From JAHEEL01 sp034660035 (GTDB lineage: Bacteria; Actinomycetota; Acidimicrobiia; Spongiisociales; UBA5794): DNA of 51,847 nt. Every line of letters begins with the position of its first letter. Position 1 is the first letter of the stretch. Below the pieces are notes generated by a model. The model worked only from the letters and a program-made list of their open reading frames with translations. It was not told where the DNA came from and did no database searches. The stretch is taken from contig JAYEIJ010000016.1 of the NCBI GenBank assembly GCA_034660035.1, positions 1 to 51,847 on the forward strand. The letters are read 5' to 3'. Below are positions 30,096-38,678 of the stretch, piece after piece. Made by a program: the position numbers and the translations under genes.

Positions 30096-31576
30096 ATCGT
30101 AAGAAGGCGCTCATAACGCTGCTGGTCACTCTCGCCATAGCGTGGGGGTCGATCGGCGCAATGCTGCTCGCAGGGTGGGCGCCCAAGCTCGGTCTCGACC
30201 TTCAGGGTGGTTTCGCCGTCGTGCTCGTGGGTCCGGAAGGCACCGATACCGACACCCTCGACACCGCAGTTGAGATCATGCGACGCCGGATCGAGGAACT
30301 CGGATCCGTGCAGGAACCAGAGATCTCCGTCCAGGGCGAGCGGTCGATCGTTGTTCAGCTTCCCGGTGTCGATGATCGTGAGCGGGCGCTTCAGGCTGTC
30401 GGGACGACCGGCGAGTTGTCGTTCCGTCCGGTGCTCGGCCTGGTTCCGCAGAGTCCGGCGCTGACAGATCCGGAAGGCGATCATCCTGACAACCTCGATC
30501 CGGTCACCGGTCTTTCTCACCCGGATGACGTGAACGCGGCCATCGCTTACCTCCCTAGCGAGGACGGGTTCTCCGTGTACGTCGTCGGTCCGGCGTTCCT
30601 CACCGGTTCCGACATGAAGGGCGGTCGCGCCCAGTTCAGCGGCACCGGGGGTCACGGCGGCGCCGGCGGGTGGGTCGTTGTCCCCGAGTTCACGGACGAA
30701 GGCGGCGAGAAGTTCCGACTCGCGACCGGCGAACTCGCCTCATATCCGGTGGGGTCGCCCCAGCGTCAGCTCGCGATCGTGGTCGACGGTGTCGTCGGAT
30801 CAGCCCCGGAAGTCGCAGCGGGCGTCAGTCCCGATGAAGGGCTTGATCCGAACCAGGTGGTCATCACCATCGGATCGTCGGAGGAACCCCAGGCGGAATC
30901 CGAGGACCTCGCAGCCATCCTCAACTACGGTGCGCTGCCGACGACGTTCGAACGCGAGCGCGTCGAATCGGTGTCTGCCTCGCTGGGTTCCGACTCGCTC
31001 AAGGCCGGGCTCATCGCGGGTCTCATCGGCCTCGCCCTCGTCACGGTCTACATGATCATCTACTACAGGATTCTCGGTGTGATCGCGATGGTCGGCCTCA
31101 CCGTGTTCGGCTCTCTGCTCATCGGTGCGATCATCCTGCTCGGCGAGTTCCAGGGGACGACGCTCACCCTGGCCGGCGTGACCGGCATCATCGTGTCGAT
31201 CGGGATAACACTCGATTCGTACATCGTGTACTTCGAACGGGTGAAGGAGGAGTTCCACACCGGTCGACCGCTTCGCCCATCCATCGACCACGCTTATCCG
31301 GGAGCGTTCAGCACGATCTTGAAAGGCGATACCGTCACGTTCCTTGCGGCGATCCTGCTCTATCTCCTCGCGATCGGCCCCGTGAAGGGATTCGCTCTCA
31401 CACTCGGTATCGCCACGATCATCGACGTGTTCGTCTCCTACTTCTACACGCGACCCGGCACCTGGCTGGTCGCTCACTCGGCACTCGGTGATGGAGGTTG
31501 GTTCACCATCCGTGGAGCGATGGGCAGGAGCAGTCGATCCGCTACTCCCGCCGAGCCGGTGGAGGTGACATCATGA
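30092..31576 (+). CDS. secD: Protein translocase subunit SecD
   Basis: This 494-residue RND-type subunit uses the proton gradient to help pull proteins across the membrane. It has helix 1 (about 6-25), then LGLDLQGGF, the periplasmic P1 region and a C-terminal block of five helices. The MRRRIEELGSVQEPEISVQG segment and the membrane signature LTLAGVTGIIVSIGITLDSYIVYFER are diagnostic, given here as short blocks. It is coupled to secF by ATGA overlap. Confidence 0.97.
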   Translation: MNRKKALITLLVTLAIAWGSIGAMLLAGWAPKLGLDLQGGFAVVLVGPEGTDTDTLDTAVEIMRRRIEELGSVQEPEISVQGERSIVVQLPGVDDRERALQAVGTTGELSFRPVLGLVPQSPALTDPEGDHPDNLDPVTGLSHPDDVNAAIAYLPSEDGFSVYVVGPAFLTGSDMKGGRAQFSGTGGHGGAGGWVVVPEFTDEGGEKFRLATGELASYPVGSPQRQLAIVVDGVVGSAPEVAAGVSPDEGLDPNQVVITIGSSEEPQAESEDLAAILNYGALPTTFERERVESVSASLGSDSLKAGLIAGLIGLALVTVYMIIYYRILGVIAMVGLTVFGSLLIGAIILLGEFQGTTLTLAGVTGIIVSIGITLDSYIVYFERVKEEFHTGRPLRPSIDHAYPGAFSTILKGDTVTFLAAILLYLLAIGPVKGFALTLGIATIIDVFVSYFYTRPGTWLVAHSALGDGGWFTIRGAMGRSSRSATPAEPVEVTS

Positions 31577-32649
31577 ATGTGCTCACCAGAATGTACCGCG
31601 GCGAGACGCATTTCGATTTCGTCGGAACGGCCAGGAAGACGCTGCTCGTCTCCGCCGGTCTCGTGGTGCTGTCGCTCCTGCTGCTTCTAGTCCGGCCGCT
31701 GAATCTGAGTATCGACTTCACCGGCGGTGTCATCGTCACGGTCGAGAACCAATCCGACGTGGACATCGACGATGTTCGGGCGGCGCTCGGCGACATCGGT
31801 CAGGCTGGGGCGCGAGTGCAACTCACGGGGGAGGGATTCATCCTCATCCAAACGGAAGCACTCGATGCAGCAGCCCAAGACGAGTTGATCGTGGTCGCCG
31901 CATCTGTCGGGGGAACCGACGTGAACTCGGTCACGATCGACGCGGTCGGGCCGACGTTCGGAGCGGAAGTGACGCGGGCCGCCATCCAGGCACTCGTCGT
32001 GTTCCTCCTCATCGTTGCGCTGTTCATCACATGGCGTTTCGAATGGAAGATGGCGCTGGCCGCGCTCGCCGCTCTCTTCCATGACTTGATCATCACAGCC
32101 GGAATCTTCGCTGCGTTCGGTTTCGTGGTCACGCCGGCGACCGTCATCGCCCTGCTGACGATCCTCGGTTACTCGCTGTACGACACGGTCGTCGTATTCG
32201 ACAAGGTGGACGAGAACGTCGAACTCATGCACGATCGATACACGTACACCGAGATCGTGAACACCTCGATGAACCAGGTCTTGATGCGTTCGATCAACAC
32301 CTCGCTGACCTCCCTGCTCCCGGTCGGATCGTTGCTGCTCGTGGGATCCTTCGCTCTCGGAGCTCATACGCTTCGGGAGTTCGCCCTGGCTTTGTTCATC
32401 GGGATCGCGATCGGGACCTACTCGTCGATCTTCGTGGCTGCTCCGCTGCTGGCGTTCTGGAAGGAACGGGAAGAGGACTGGGTGGTCGCACGCAAGCGTG
32501 CCATGCGGCGGCGCGGTGGCGATGCGAGCTTGGCGGTTGGGAGTGACGTTCTGCCCATGCCTGAGCCCGTCCCGGCGGCGCCGTCGGCACCGACAGGGGC
32601 GTCCGGAGCGGCCGCACGCGCTCCGCGGAAGCGGAAGAAGCGTCGGTAG
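31573..32649 (+). CDS. secF: Protein translocase subunit SecF
   Basis: This 358-residue partner of SecD has helix 1 (about 20-40), the IDFTGG motif, a periplasmic domain and five C-terminal helices with ILGYSLYDTVVVFDKVDEN and SINTSLTSLLPVGSL. The ATG at 31573 has GGAGG 7 nt upstream and overlaps the secD stop. A basic, Pro/Ala-rich tail (residues about 325-358) is cytoplasmic. The stop codon TAG forms the first bases of the -10 box of the next gene. Confidence 0.97.
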   Translation: MNVLTRMYRGETHFDFVGTARKTLLVSAGLVVLSLLLLLVRPLNLSIDFTGGVIVTVENQSDVDIDDVRAALGDIGQAGARVQLTGEGFILIQTEALDAAAQDELIVVAASVGGTDVNSVTIDAVGPTFGAEVTRAAIQALVVFLLIVALFITWRFEWKMALAALAALFHDLIITAGIFAAFGFVVTPATVIALLTILGYSLYDTVVVFDKVDENVELMHDRYTYTEIVNTSMNQVLMRSINTSLTSLLPVGSLLLVGSFALGAHTLREFALALFIGIAIGTYSSIFVAAPLLAFWKEREEDWVVARKRAMRRRGGDASLAVGSDVLPMPEPVPAAPSAPTGASGAAARAPRKRKKRR

Positions 32650-32652
32650 ACT
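32647..32652 (+). promoter_or_regulatory. Candidate -10 box of rel, leaderless, overlapping the secF stop
   Basis: TAGACT shares its first three bases with the secF stop codon and lies 6 nt before the rel ATG at 32659. No ribosome-binding site is present, so rel is probably transcribed on its own as well as by read-through. Confidence 0.55.
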
Positions 32653-32658
32653 CTCGGG

Positions 32659-34857
32659 ATGGCAGACGCCATCACACCCCCAGAGACGGTGAAGACGCCG
32701 GAAGAGATGCTCGACGATCTGATCGAGGTCGCCGTTCGGCATCATCCGGGGACGGACGTCGACGCGATCAGGGAAGCCTTTGCGATGGCATCCAAGGCGC
32801 ACTCGGGGCAGTTTCGACGGACCGGCGATCCATACATCGTCCACCCGCTGGCGGTTGCTCAGATCCTGGCCACGTACGGACTCGATACGGCGACGATCGT
32901 CGCCGCCCTCCTCCACGACGTCGTGGAAGACACCGAGTTCTCTCTCGATGATCTGGAACGCGAGTTCGGCTCCGAGGTGGCGCTTCTCGTCGATGGGGTC
33001 ACGAAGCTCGACCGCATCAAGTTCTCGAGTCGAGAAGAACAGCAGGCCGCCACGATTCGCAAGATGGCCGTGGCGCTGGCCAAGGACATTCGAGTGCTGC
33101 TGATCAAGCTGGCCGACCGGACTCACAACATGCGAACGATCGATCCGCTGCCGGAAGAGAAGCGAATACGGGTTGCCTCCGAGACACTGGACATCTACGC
33201 GCCGCTCGCCCACCGGCTCGGTGTGCAAGAGATCAAGCACGAACTCGAAGAGCGCAGTTTCGCCGCGCTCTATCCGGCGAGACGCGAACACCTCGTAGAG
33301 CAGATACAGCAGCGGGCACCGGAGCGGGAAGCCTATCTCGAGGAGGTCATGGAGGAAGTGACCAGAGTCCTCCAGAACGCGCGCATCGATGCCACGATCA
33401 CAGGTCGACCGAAGCTCGTGTACTCGATCTATCGGAAGATGATCGATTCGGGTCTGGAGTTCGAGGAGATCCATGATCTGATCGGTATTCGCATCATCGT
33501 CCCGGAGATTCGGGATTGCTACGCGGCGCTCGGCCTGGTGCACTCCATGTGGGCCCCGATTCAGGGGCGTTTCAAGGACTACATCGCCATGCCCAAGTTC
33601 AATCTCTACCAGTCGCTCCATACGACCGTCGTGGGGCCGGATGGAAAGCCGCTTGAGGTGCAGATTCGCACGATGGAAATGCACGAACGCGCCGAGGCCG
33701 GGATCGCTGCCCATTGGCGCTACAAAGAGGGCGAAGATGAATCCGAGATGCCACTCGTCGCTGACATCAACTTCCTCCAGGACGCGACCGCCGATGCCGG
33801 TGAGTTCCTCGAGGCCCTGAAACTGGATCTCTACCAAGACGAGGTGTTCGCCCTGACGCCGAGGGGGGCCGTGCTCACGCTTTCGCGAGGAGCGACGCCG
33901 GTCGACTTCGCCTATCGCATTCACACCGACGTTGGGCATCGATGCGTTGGAGCCAAGGTCAATGGGCGTCTCGTGCCGTTGGCGACGGAATTGGAGTCGG
34001 GCGACATCGTCGAGATCATCACTTCGAAGTCGGAGGATGCGCATCCCAGTAGAGATTGGCTCGAGTTCGTTACCTCATCCCGGGCTGCAGCGAAGATCCG
34101 ACAGTGGTTCGTGAAGCAGCGCCGCGAAACGGCGCTGGCAGATGGGCGCGACGAGGTTGCGAAGGAGCTTCGGCGCCGGTCGATGGCTCTCTCGGGCCAC
34201 GACGAGGAACTGCTCGGAGTTGCGGCAGAGCTGGGGTTCAACGATCTGGAACATCTCTACGGATCGGTCGGCGAAGGACGGGTGAGCGCGAAGACGGTGG
34301 TCGGACGGCTTGAACGGAGAATCGCACCGGATGAAGAGGACGAGACCGATGAGATTCTCGATCGTTTGGCCGCTCCCGAACGGCGGCGGGCGCGCCCGAT
34401 CAGCGGCGTCATCGTGGAAGGTCTCGACGATGTGCTCGTCAACCTCGCCCGATGCTGTGGACCGGTGCCGGGCGATCCCATCATGGGGTTCGTCACGGTG
34501 GGACGCGGCGTCTCCGTGCACAGGACCGACTGTGCGAACATCGGAGCGTTGGAAGAGCAGCCCGAGCGGCTCATCGAGGTGGCATGGGCACCCAACCAAT
34601 CCGAGTCGTTCTTTGTCTGGATACAGGTCGAGGCGCTCGACCGGCCCCGCCTGCTGCGGGATGTGACAGCGGTGCTCTCGGACCACGGCGCGAACATCCA
34701 CACGTCGTCGTCGGTGGCGGGTCGTGACCGCGTAGCGTTCCTGCGATACGAGGTTGAACTCTCCGACCCGGCGCAGCTCGAGCGGGTACTCGCGGATCTT
34801 CGCGATGTCGGTGGCGTGTACGAGGCATATCGGCTTGTCCCAGGAGGTGGACGATGA
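32659..34857 (+). CDS. rel: Bifunctional (p)ppGpp synthetase/hydrolase Rel
   Basis: This 732-residue stringent-response enzyme has the order HD hydrolase (about 40-185, with His86-Asp87), RelA/SpoT synthetase (about 235-350, with GRPKLVYSIYRKM and YQSLHTTVVG), TGS (about 395-455), helical/zinc-finger-like region and C-terminal ACT (about 655-730). The RFKD motif at 304-307 is the charge signature of bifunctional enzymes; synthesis-only RelA proteins have an acidic version. It is the single long Rel typical of actinobacteria. Its stop overlaps the start of the metallo-hydrolase gene. Confidence 0.96.
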   Translation: MADAITPPETVKTPEEMLDDLIEVAVRHHPGTDVDAIREAFAMASKAHSGQFRRTGDPYIVHPLAVAQILATYGLDTATIVAALLHDVVEDTEFSLDDLEREFGSEVALLVDGVTKLDRIKFSSREEQQAATIRKMAVALAKDIRVLLIKLADRTHNMRTIDPLPEEKRIRVASETLDIYAPLAHRLGVQEIKHELEERSFAALYPARREHLVEQIQQRAPEREAYLEEVMEEVTRVLQNARIDATITGRPKLVYSIYRKMIDSGLEFEEIHDLIGIRIIVPEIRDCYAALGLVHSMWAPIQGRFKDYIAMPKFNLYQSLHTTVVGPDGKPLEVQIRTMEMHERAEAGIAAHWRYKEGEDESEMPLVADINFLQDATADAGEFLEALKLDLYQDEVFALTPRGAVLTLSRGATPVDFAYRIHTDVGHRCVGAKVNGRLVPLATELESGDIVEIITSKSEDAHPSRDWLEFVTSSRAAAKIRQWFVKQRRETALADGRDEVAKELRRRSMALSGHDEELLGVAAELGFNDLEHLYGSVGEGRVSAKTVVGRLERRIAPDEEDETDEILDRLAAPERRRARPISGVIVEGLDDVLVNLARCCGPVPGDPIMGFVTVGRGVSVHRTDCANIGALEEQPERLIEVAWAPNQSESFFVWIQVEALDRPRLLRDVTAVLSDHGANIHTSSSVAGRDRVAFLRYEVELSDPAQLERVLADLRDVGGVYEAYRLVPGGGR

Positions 34858-35516
34858 TCCTGACATCGGCTGAGCTATGGGCGGCAGCCACGAACTGCTA
34901 CGTCATCGCTCCGGAGAAGGGTGGACCTGCCGTCATCGTGGACGCGCCACCGGACGTCGACGCCGTCGTCCGGCTGCTGACTCAGTATGACCTCATCCCG
35001 GCGGCGTTGCTGGTCACACACGGTCACGTGGACCATGCCGGGGGCGCCGGAGGAGTCGTTCATCGCACCGGAGTCAGCGCCTTTCTTCACCCGGACGACG
35101 ACTTCCTGGCATCCGACCCGGTGGGACAGATCAGGTCCCTCTTCGGCTTCGTGCCGCCGGGTGCTGATGAGTTCGCACCCCCTGAACGGTTCGAGGATCT
35201 CACACACGGCCAACGACTCGATCTCGCCGGATTCGAGTTCGAAGTGCGGCATACACCTGGACATACGCCGGGACACTGCATCTTCGTAGTGGAGAGCGAG
35301 GGCATCGTGTTCTCGGGAGATCAACTCTTCGCCGGCTCCGTGGGACGCACCGATTTCTCCTACGGGAGTTGGGAGGATCTCATGGAATCGATGCGCACAC
35401 AGGTGATGACTCTTCCAGACGACATGCGGGTCCTCCCGGGGCACGGCCCGGAAACGACGATCAGACGTGAGCGTCGGGCGAACCCGTTCATCCTGGAGTG
35501 GCTCAACACCCCATAG
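34854..35516 (+). CDS. MBL-fold metallo-hydrolase, glyoxalase II-like
   Basis: This 220-residue metallo-beta-lactamase-fold hydrolase has the metal-binding motif THGHVDHAGG (HxHxDH), a second His in HTPGHTPGH, Asp in SGDQLFAGSVGRTDF and the terminal His in LPGHGPETT. The GRTDF and PGHG elements resemble glyoxalase II and related thioesterases that follow rel in many actinobacteria. The exact substrate is unknown. AGGAGG lies 6 nt before the ATG, which overlaps the rel stop. A strong hairpin begins immediately after its stop. Confidence 0.9.
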   Translation: MILTSAELWAAATNCYVIAPEKGGPAVIVDAPPDVDAVVRLLTQYDLIPAALLVTHGHVDHAGGAGGVVHRTGVSAFLHPDDDFLASDPVGQIRSLFGFVPPGADEFAPPERFEDLTHGQRLDLAGFEFEVRHTPGHTPGHCIFVVESEGIVFSGDQLFAGSVGRTDFSYGSWEDLMESMRTQVMTLPDDMRVLPGHGPETTIRRERRANPFILEWLNTP

Positions 35517-35541
35517 CGCTGCGAACCCAGGGTTCGCAGCG
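35517..35541. terminator. Hairpin directly after the metallo-hydrolase stop
   Basis: CGCTGCGAACCC (35517-35528) and its exact complement (35530-35541) surround a single A. As RNA this is an 11-bp stem with a 3-nt loop starting right after the TAG. It is also the outer end of the longer repeat element at 35517-35567. No T-run follows. Confidence 0.6.
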
Positions 35542-35636
35542 TCCTATATGGCGCCGACAGCCCGCGGAATGGGCGCCCCGACGAACCGCGGGCTGTCGGC
35601 CGCGTATACGAGGTGGTGAACCCTGGGTTCGCAGCG
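35517..35636. repeat. Inverted pair of a dispersed 51-bp repeat element
   Basis: Two 51-bp elements lie head to head, 35517-35567 (minus) and 35586-35636 (plus), separated by 18 nt. Their inner 15 bases (CCGCGGGCTGTCGGC) and outer 19 bases (GAACCCTGGGTTCGCAGCG) are identical, while the middle differs. The same family recurs at 40036-40150. The element fills the space between the metallo-hydrolase and hisS, with a TACCCT box for hisS 5 nt beyond it. Confidence 0.85.
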
Positions 35637-35673
35637 TTACTACCCTTGCCGTTCTTCCGATGACCGGAGGGTC

Positions 35674-36903
35674 ATGACCTACCGCGCTCCCAAAGGCACC
35701 GACGATGTCCTCCCACCCGACTCTGCCGTCTGGGTGGAGGCGGAGCGCGCGTTCCTCGACCTGGCCGAACGGTACGGATATGGCCTGGTGCTCACACCAC
35801 TGTTCGAAGCGACCGATCTCTTCTCGCGGGGGATCGGCGAGGACACCGAGGTCGTCGAGAAGCAGATGTACACCTTCACCGACAAGGGCGGTCGGTCGGT
35901 TACGTTGCGGCCCGAAGCGACCGCATCGGTCGTGCGTGCGGTCATCCAGGCCGGTGGTGTCATCGGGACGTTCAAGGGTTCGTACTGGGGGCCGATGTTC
36001 CGGTACGAACGCCCGCAGAAGGGGCGTCGACGTCAGTTCTCCCAGGCCGGAATCGAGTACCTGGGGGAGGAGGCGCCGGGCGCCGATGTCGAGGTCATCG
36101 AGTTCGGGTACCGCTATCTGCAGGCGCTCGGCGTGCCGGACATCGAGGTGCAGCTCAACAGCATCGGGGATGCCCGCGACCGGGCCGACTACCGATCCGA
36201 ACTGATCGCGTTCCTCGAATCCCGTCGTGCCGATCTCTCCGAAGATGCGGTGAGTCGCATCTACGAGAACCCGATGCGGGTGCTCGATTCGAAAGTAGAC
36301 GCTGCCGCCGTCGCCGATGCACCTACGCCCCTCGAGCACCTGTCGACGGAGACCGCCGAACACTTCGCCGCTATCAGGGATGGTCTTGAAGCCGCCGACA
36401 TCCCGTATCGGATCGTCCCGACCCTTGTTCGGGGACTCGACTACTACAACCGGACCGTCTGGGAATACGTGCCGCTCGGTTTCGACGCGGCTCAGAGTTC
36501 CGTCGGGGGAGGTGGTCGCTACGACGCGCTCTTCGAGATGCTCGGTGGCAAGCCGACCGCGGCGGTCGGCCTGGCCATGGGCCTCGATCGGATTCTCCTG
36601 GCGCGGGAACAGAGCGATCCCAGGCCGGCGCTCGACGCGTTCGTCGTCGTGGCGGACCCAGAACGCCGGTCGGATGCAACCGCGTTGGTTCGACGCCTTC
36701 GTGATGCCGGGCTTCGGAGCGACATGACGGTCGGCGATCGAGCGGTCAAAGCACAGTTCAAGGCAGCCGATCGGGCGGGAGCGGCCAACGCTCTCGTCGT
36801 CGGCGAGGAATGGGACGAAGGTCGCGTCACAGCACGTGATCTGACGACCGGCGCGCAGCGTCTGGTCGTCGTAGAGGAGATCGAGACATGGCTCAGACGA
36901 TGA
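35674..36903 (+). CDS. hisS: Histidyl-tRNA synthetase
   Basis: This 409-residue class II synthetase charges tRNA-His. Motif 1 region (TPLFEATDLFSRGIGEDTE), motif 2 (FRYERPQKGRRRQFSQ), the histidine A segment VRGLDYYNRTVWEY and motif 3 GLAMGLDRIL are visible, followed by an anticodon-binding domain. The ATG has GGAGG 5 nt upstream, and TACCCT at 35641-35646 may be the -10. It overlaps aspS by 16 nt, the common hisS-aspS pairing. Confidence 0.97.
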   Translation: MTYRAPKGTDDVLPPDSAVWVEAERAFLDLAERYGYGLVLTPLFEATDLFSRGIGEDTEVVEKQMYTFTDKGGRSVTLRPEATASVVRAVIQAGGVIGTFKGSYWGPMFRYERPQKGRRRQFSQAGIEYLGEEAPGADVEVIEFGYRYLQALGVPDIEVQLNSIGDARDRADYRSELIAFLESRRADLSEDAVSRIYENPMRVLDSKVDAAAVADAPTPLEHLSTETAEHFAAIRDGLEAADIPYRIVPTLVRGLDYYNRTVWEYVPLGFDAAQSSVGGGGRYDALFEMLGGKPTAAVGLAMGLDRILLAREQSDPRPALDAFVVVADPERRSDATALVRRLRDAGLRSDMTVGDRAVKAQFKAADRAGAANALVVGEEWDEGRVTARDLTTGAQRLVVVEEIETWLRR

Positions 36904-38678
36904 AGACCCACGGTGCCGGGACATTGCGAGCCGCTGATGTGGGAAGCGACGTCACCCTCGCCGGTTGGGTCGGGCGCCGCCGCGACCACGGAGGCGTGAT
37001 CTTCGTCGATCTCCGGGATGCGAGCGGGATCGTCCAGATCGTGCTCAACCCCGAGGAGGCCCCGGCATCCGAGGAGGAGTTGAGCAGCCTTCGCATGGAG
37101 TTCTGCATCTCGATTACGGGAACAGTCCGCCTCCGACCAGGGGACATGGCGAATCCGGACCTGCCGACCGGCGACGTCGAGGTGGCCGTGGATGCGATGA
37201 CCGTGCTCAGTCCGTCGGAGACGCTGCCGTTCCAGATCGACGACCGGATCGAGGTCGATGAAGCGAGGCGACTCCAGTACCGCTACCTCGATCTTCGTAG
37301 ACCATCGATGGCCGAGAACCTCCGCGCCCGTTCCAGGACCATCCGGGCGATGCGCGATGTGATGGACGCTCTCGGATTCATGGAGATCGAAACCCCGACG
37401 CTGATCGCTTCGACTCCCGAAGGCGCTCGCGACATGCTCGTTCCGTCGCGGCTCCGCAAAGGCAACTTCTACGCCCTGCCGCAATCTCCACAGTTGTTCA
37501 AACAGTTGCTGATGATCGGTGGTGTCGAGCGGTACTACCAGATCGCCCGGTGCTACCGGGATGAGGACCTGCGAGCGGACCGGCAACTCGAGTTCACACA
37601 GCTGGATTTCGAGGGGTCGTTCTGGGGGCAGGAGGACGTGCTCGACACGCTTGAATCGGTATCGATCAAGGTGACGAAGGAACTCCGTGGCGTCGATCTC
37701 GATCGGCCGTTCCCGCGGCTCACATGGCATGAGGCCATGGAGCGATACGGAACCGACAAGCCGGATATCCGGTTCGGCATGGAGATCGTGGACCTGAGCG
37801 AAACCTTCGGTTCCACCGGATTCAAGGCGTTCTCGGGCGTCCTGGCATCGGGCGGATCGATACGGGGCATCAACGCCGGGCCACTCGGACTCTCCCGTTC
37901 GGGCCTTGACGCTCTCTCCTCCCGGGCTCAGGAACTCGGAGCGAAGGGACTCGTCTGGATGGTCGCTGAAGAGGATGGAGGGTTCCGCTCTCCGGTCGCC
38001 AAGTTCCTGTCCGCGGGCGAACTGGCCGGAATCGCTGCTGCTCTGGACGCGAAGCCCGCCGACGTGCTGCTCCTCGTGGCCGACGAGACGCGAACCGTTT
38101 TGGAGATACTCGGCCAGATCCGCCTCGAAGTGGGTCAACCCGACGGACACGACGATCTCGCCTACCTCTTCGTTGTGGACTTCCCTGTGTTCGAACGGAA
38201 CGAGGACGGCGACTTCGTTGCTCTCCACCACCCGTTCACCGCGCCGGTGGACGTGCGTGAGATGAGTGAGGATCCGGGCCACGCCATCTCGAAGGCGTAC
38301 GACCTCGTGCTGAACGGTTCGGAACTCGGGTCCGGAAGCGTGAGGATCCATGATCCTGCGGTGCAGGCGAAGGTCTTCGAGACTCTCGGTATCTCGGACG
38401 AGGACGCCGAGCGGCGCTTCGGTTGGTTCCTGGAAGCGCTTCGCTACGGCACGCCGCCGCATGCCGGCTTCGCGATCGGGATCGATCGACTCGTTGCGAT
38501 CCTCCAGAACGCGCCGAACATTCGTGAGGTCATTCCGTTCCCGAAGACGCAGAGCGGCGCCGATCCGTTGACGGGGTCCCCGGCGCGTGTGGAGGACGAG
38601 CAATTACGCGAGCTCGGAATCGAAGTGCGACCCGAGGTGAGGGCCGAGTGGGCTGCCGGCGAGGCGGCAGGTGACTGA
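36888..38678 (+). CDS. aspS: Aspartyl-tRNA synthetase
   Basis: This 596-residue class IIb synthetase of bacterial type has an N-terminal OB-fold anticodon domain (to about 110), a catalytic core with RYYQIARCYRDEDLRADRQ (motif 2), a GAD insertion domain, and motif 3 with GFAIGIDRLV near the C-terminus. Whether it charges only tRNA-Asp or also tRNA-Asn cannot be decided here. ATG 36888 is chosen because GAGGAG lies about 8 nt upstream; ATG 36900, overlapping the hisS stop, is the alternative. Confidence 0.97.
   Translation: MAQTMKTHGAGTLRAADVGSDVTLAGWVGRRRDHGGVIFVDLRDASGIVQIVLNPEEAPASEEELSSLRMEFCISITGTVRLRPGDMANPDLPTGDVEVAVDAMTVLSPSETLPFQIDDRIEVDEARRLQYRYLDLRRPSMAENLRARSRTIRAMRDVMDALGFMEIETPTLIASTPEGARDMLVPSRLRKGNFYALPQSPQLFKQLLMIGGVERYYQIARCYRDEDLRADRQLEFTQLDFEGSFWGQEDVLDTLESVSIKVTKELRGVDLDRPFPRLTWHEAMERYGTDKPDIRFGMEIVDLSETFGSTGFKAFSGVLASGGSIRGINAGPLGLSRSGLDALSSRAQELGAKGLVWMVAEEDGGFRSPVAKFLSAGELAGIAAALDAKPADVLLLVADETRTVLEILGQIRLEVGQPDGHDDLAYLFVVDFPVFERNEDGDFVALHHPFTAPVDVREMSEDPGHAISKAYDLVLNGSELGSGSVRIHDPAVQAKVFETLGISDEDAERRFGWFLEALRYGTPPHAGFAIGIDRLVAILQNAPNIREVIPFPKTQSGADPLTGSPARVEDEQLRELGIEVRPEVRAEWAAGEAAGD

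Noticed and set aside
31687..34044. 785-residue minus-strand open frame across secF and rel
   Set aside because: It is antisense to two clear genes and low in complexity (Arg/Asp/His-rich), a codon-bias shadow.
36519..38603. 694-residue minus-strand open frame across hisS and aspS
   Set aside because: Shadow frame opposite two complete synthetase genes; no recognisable motif.
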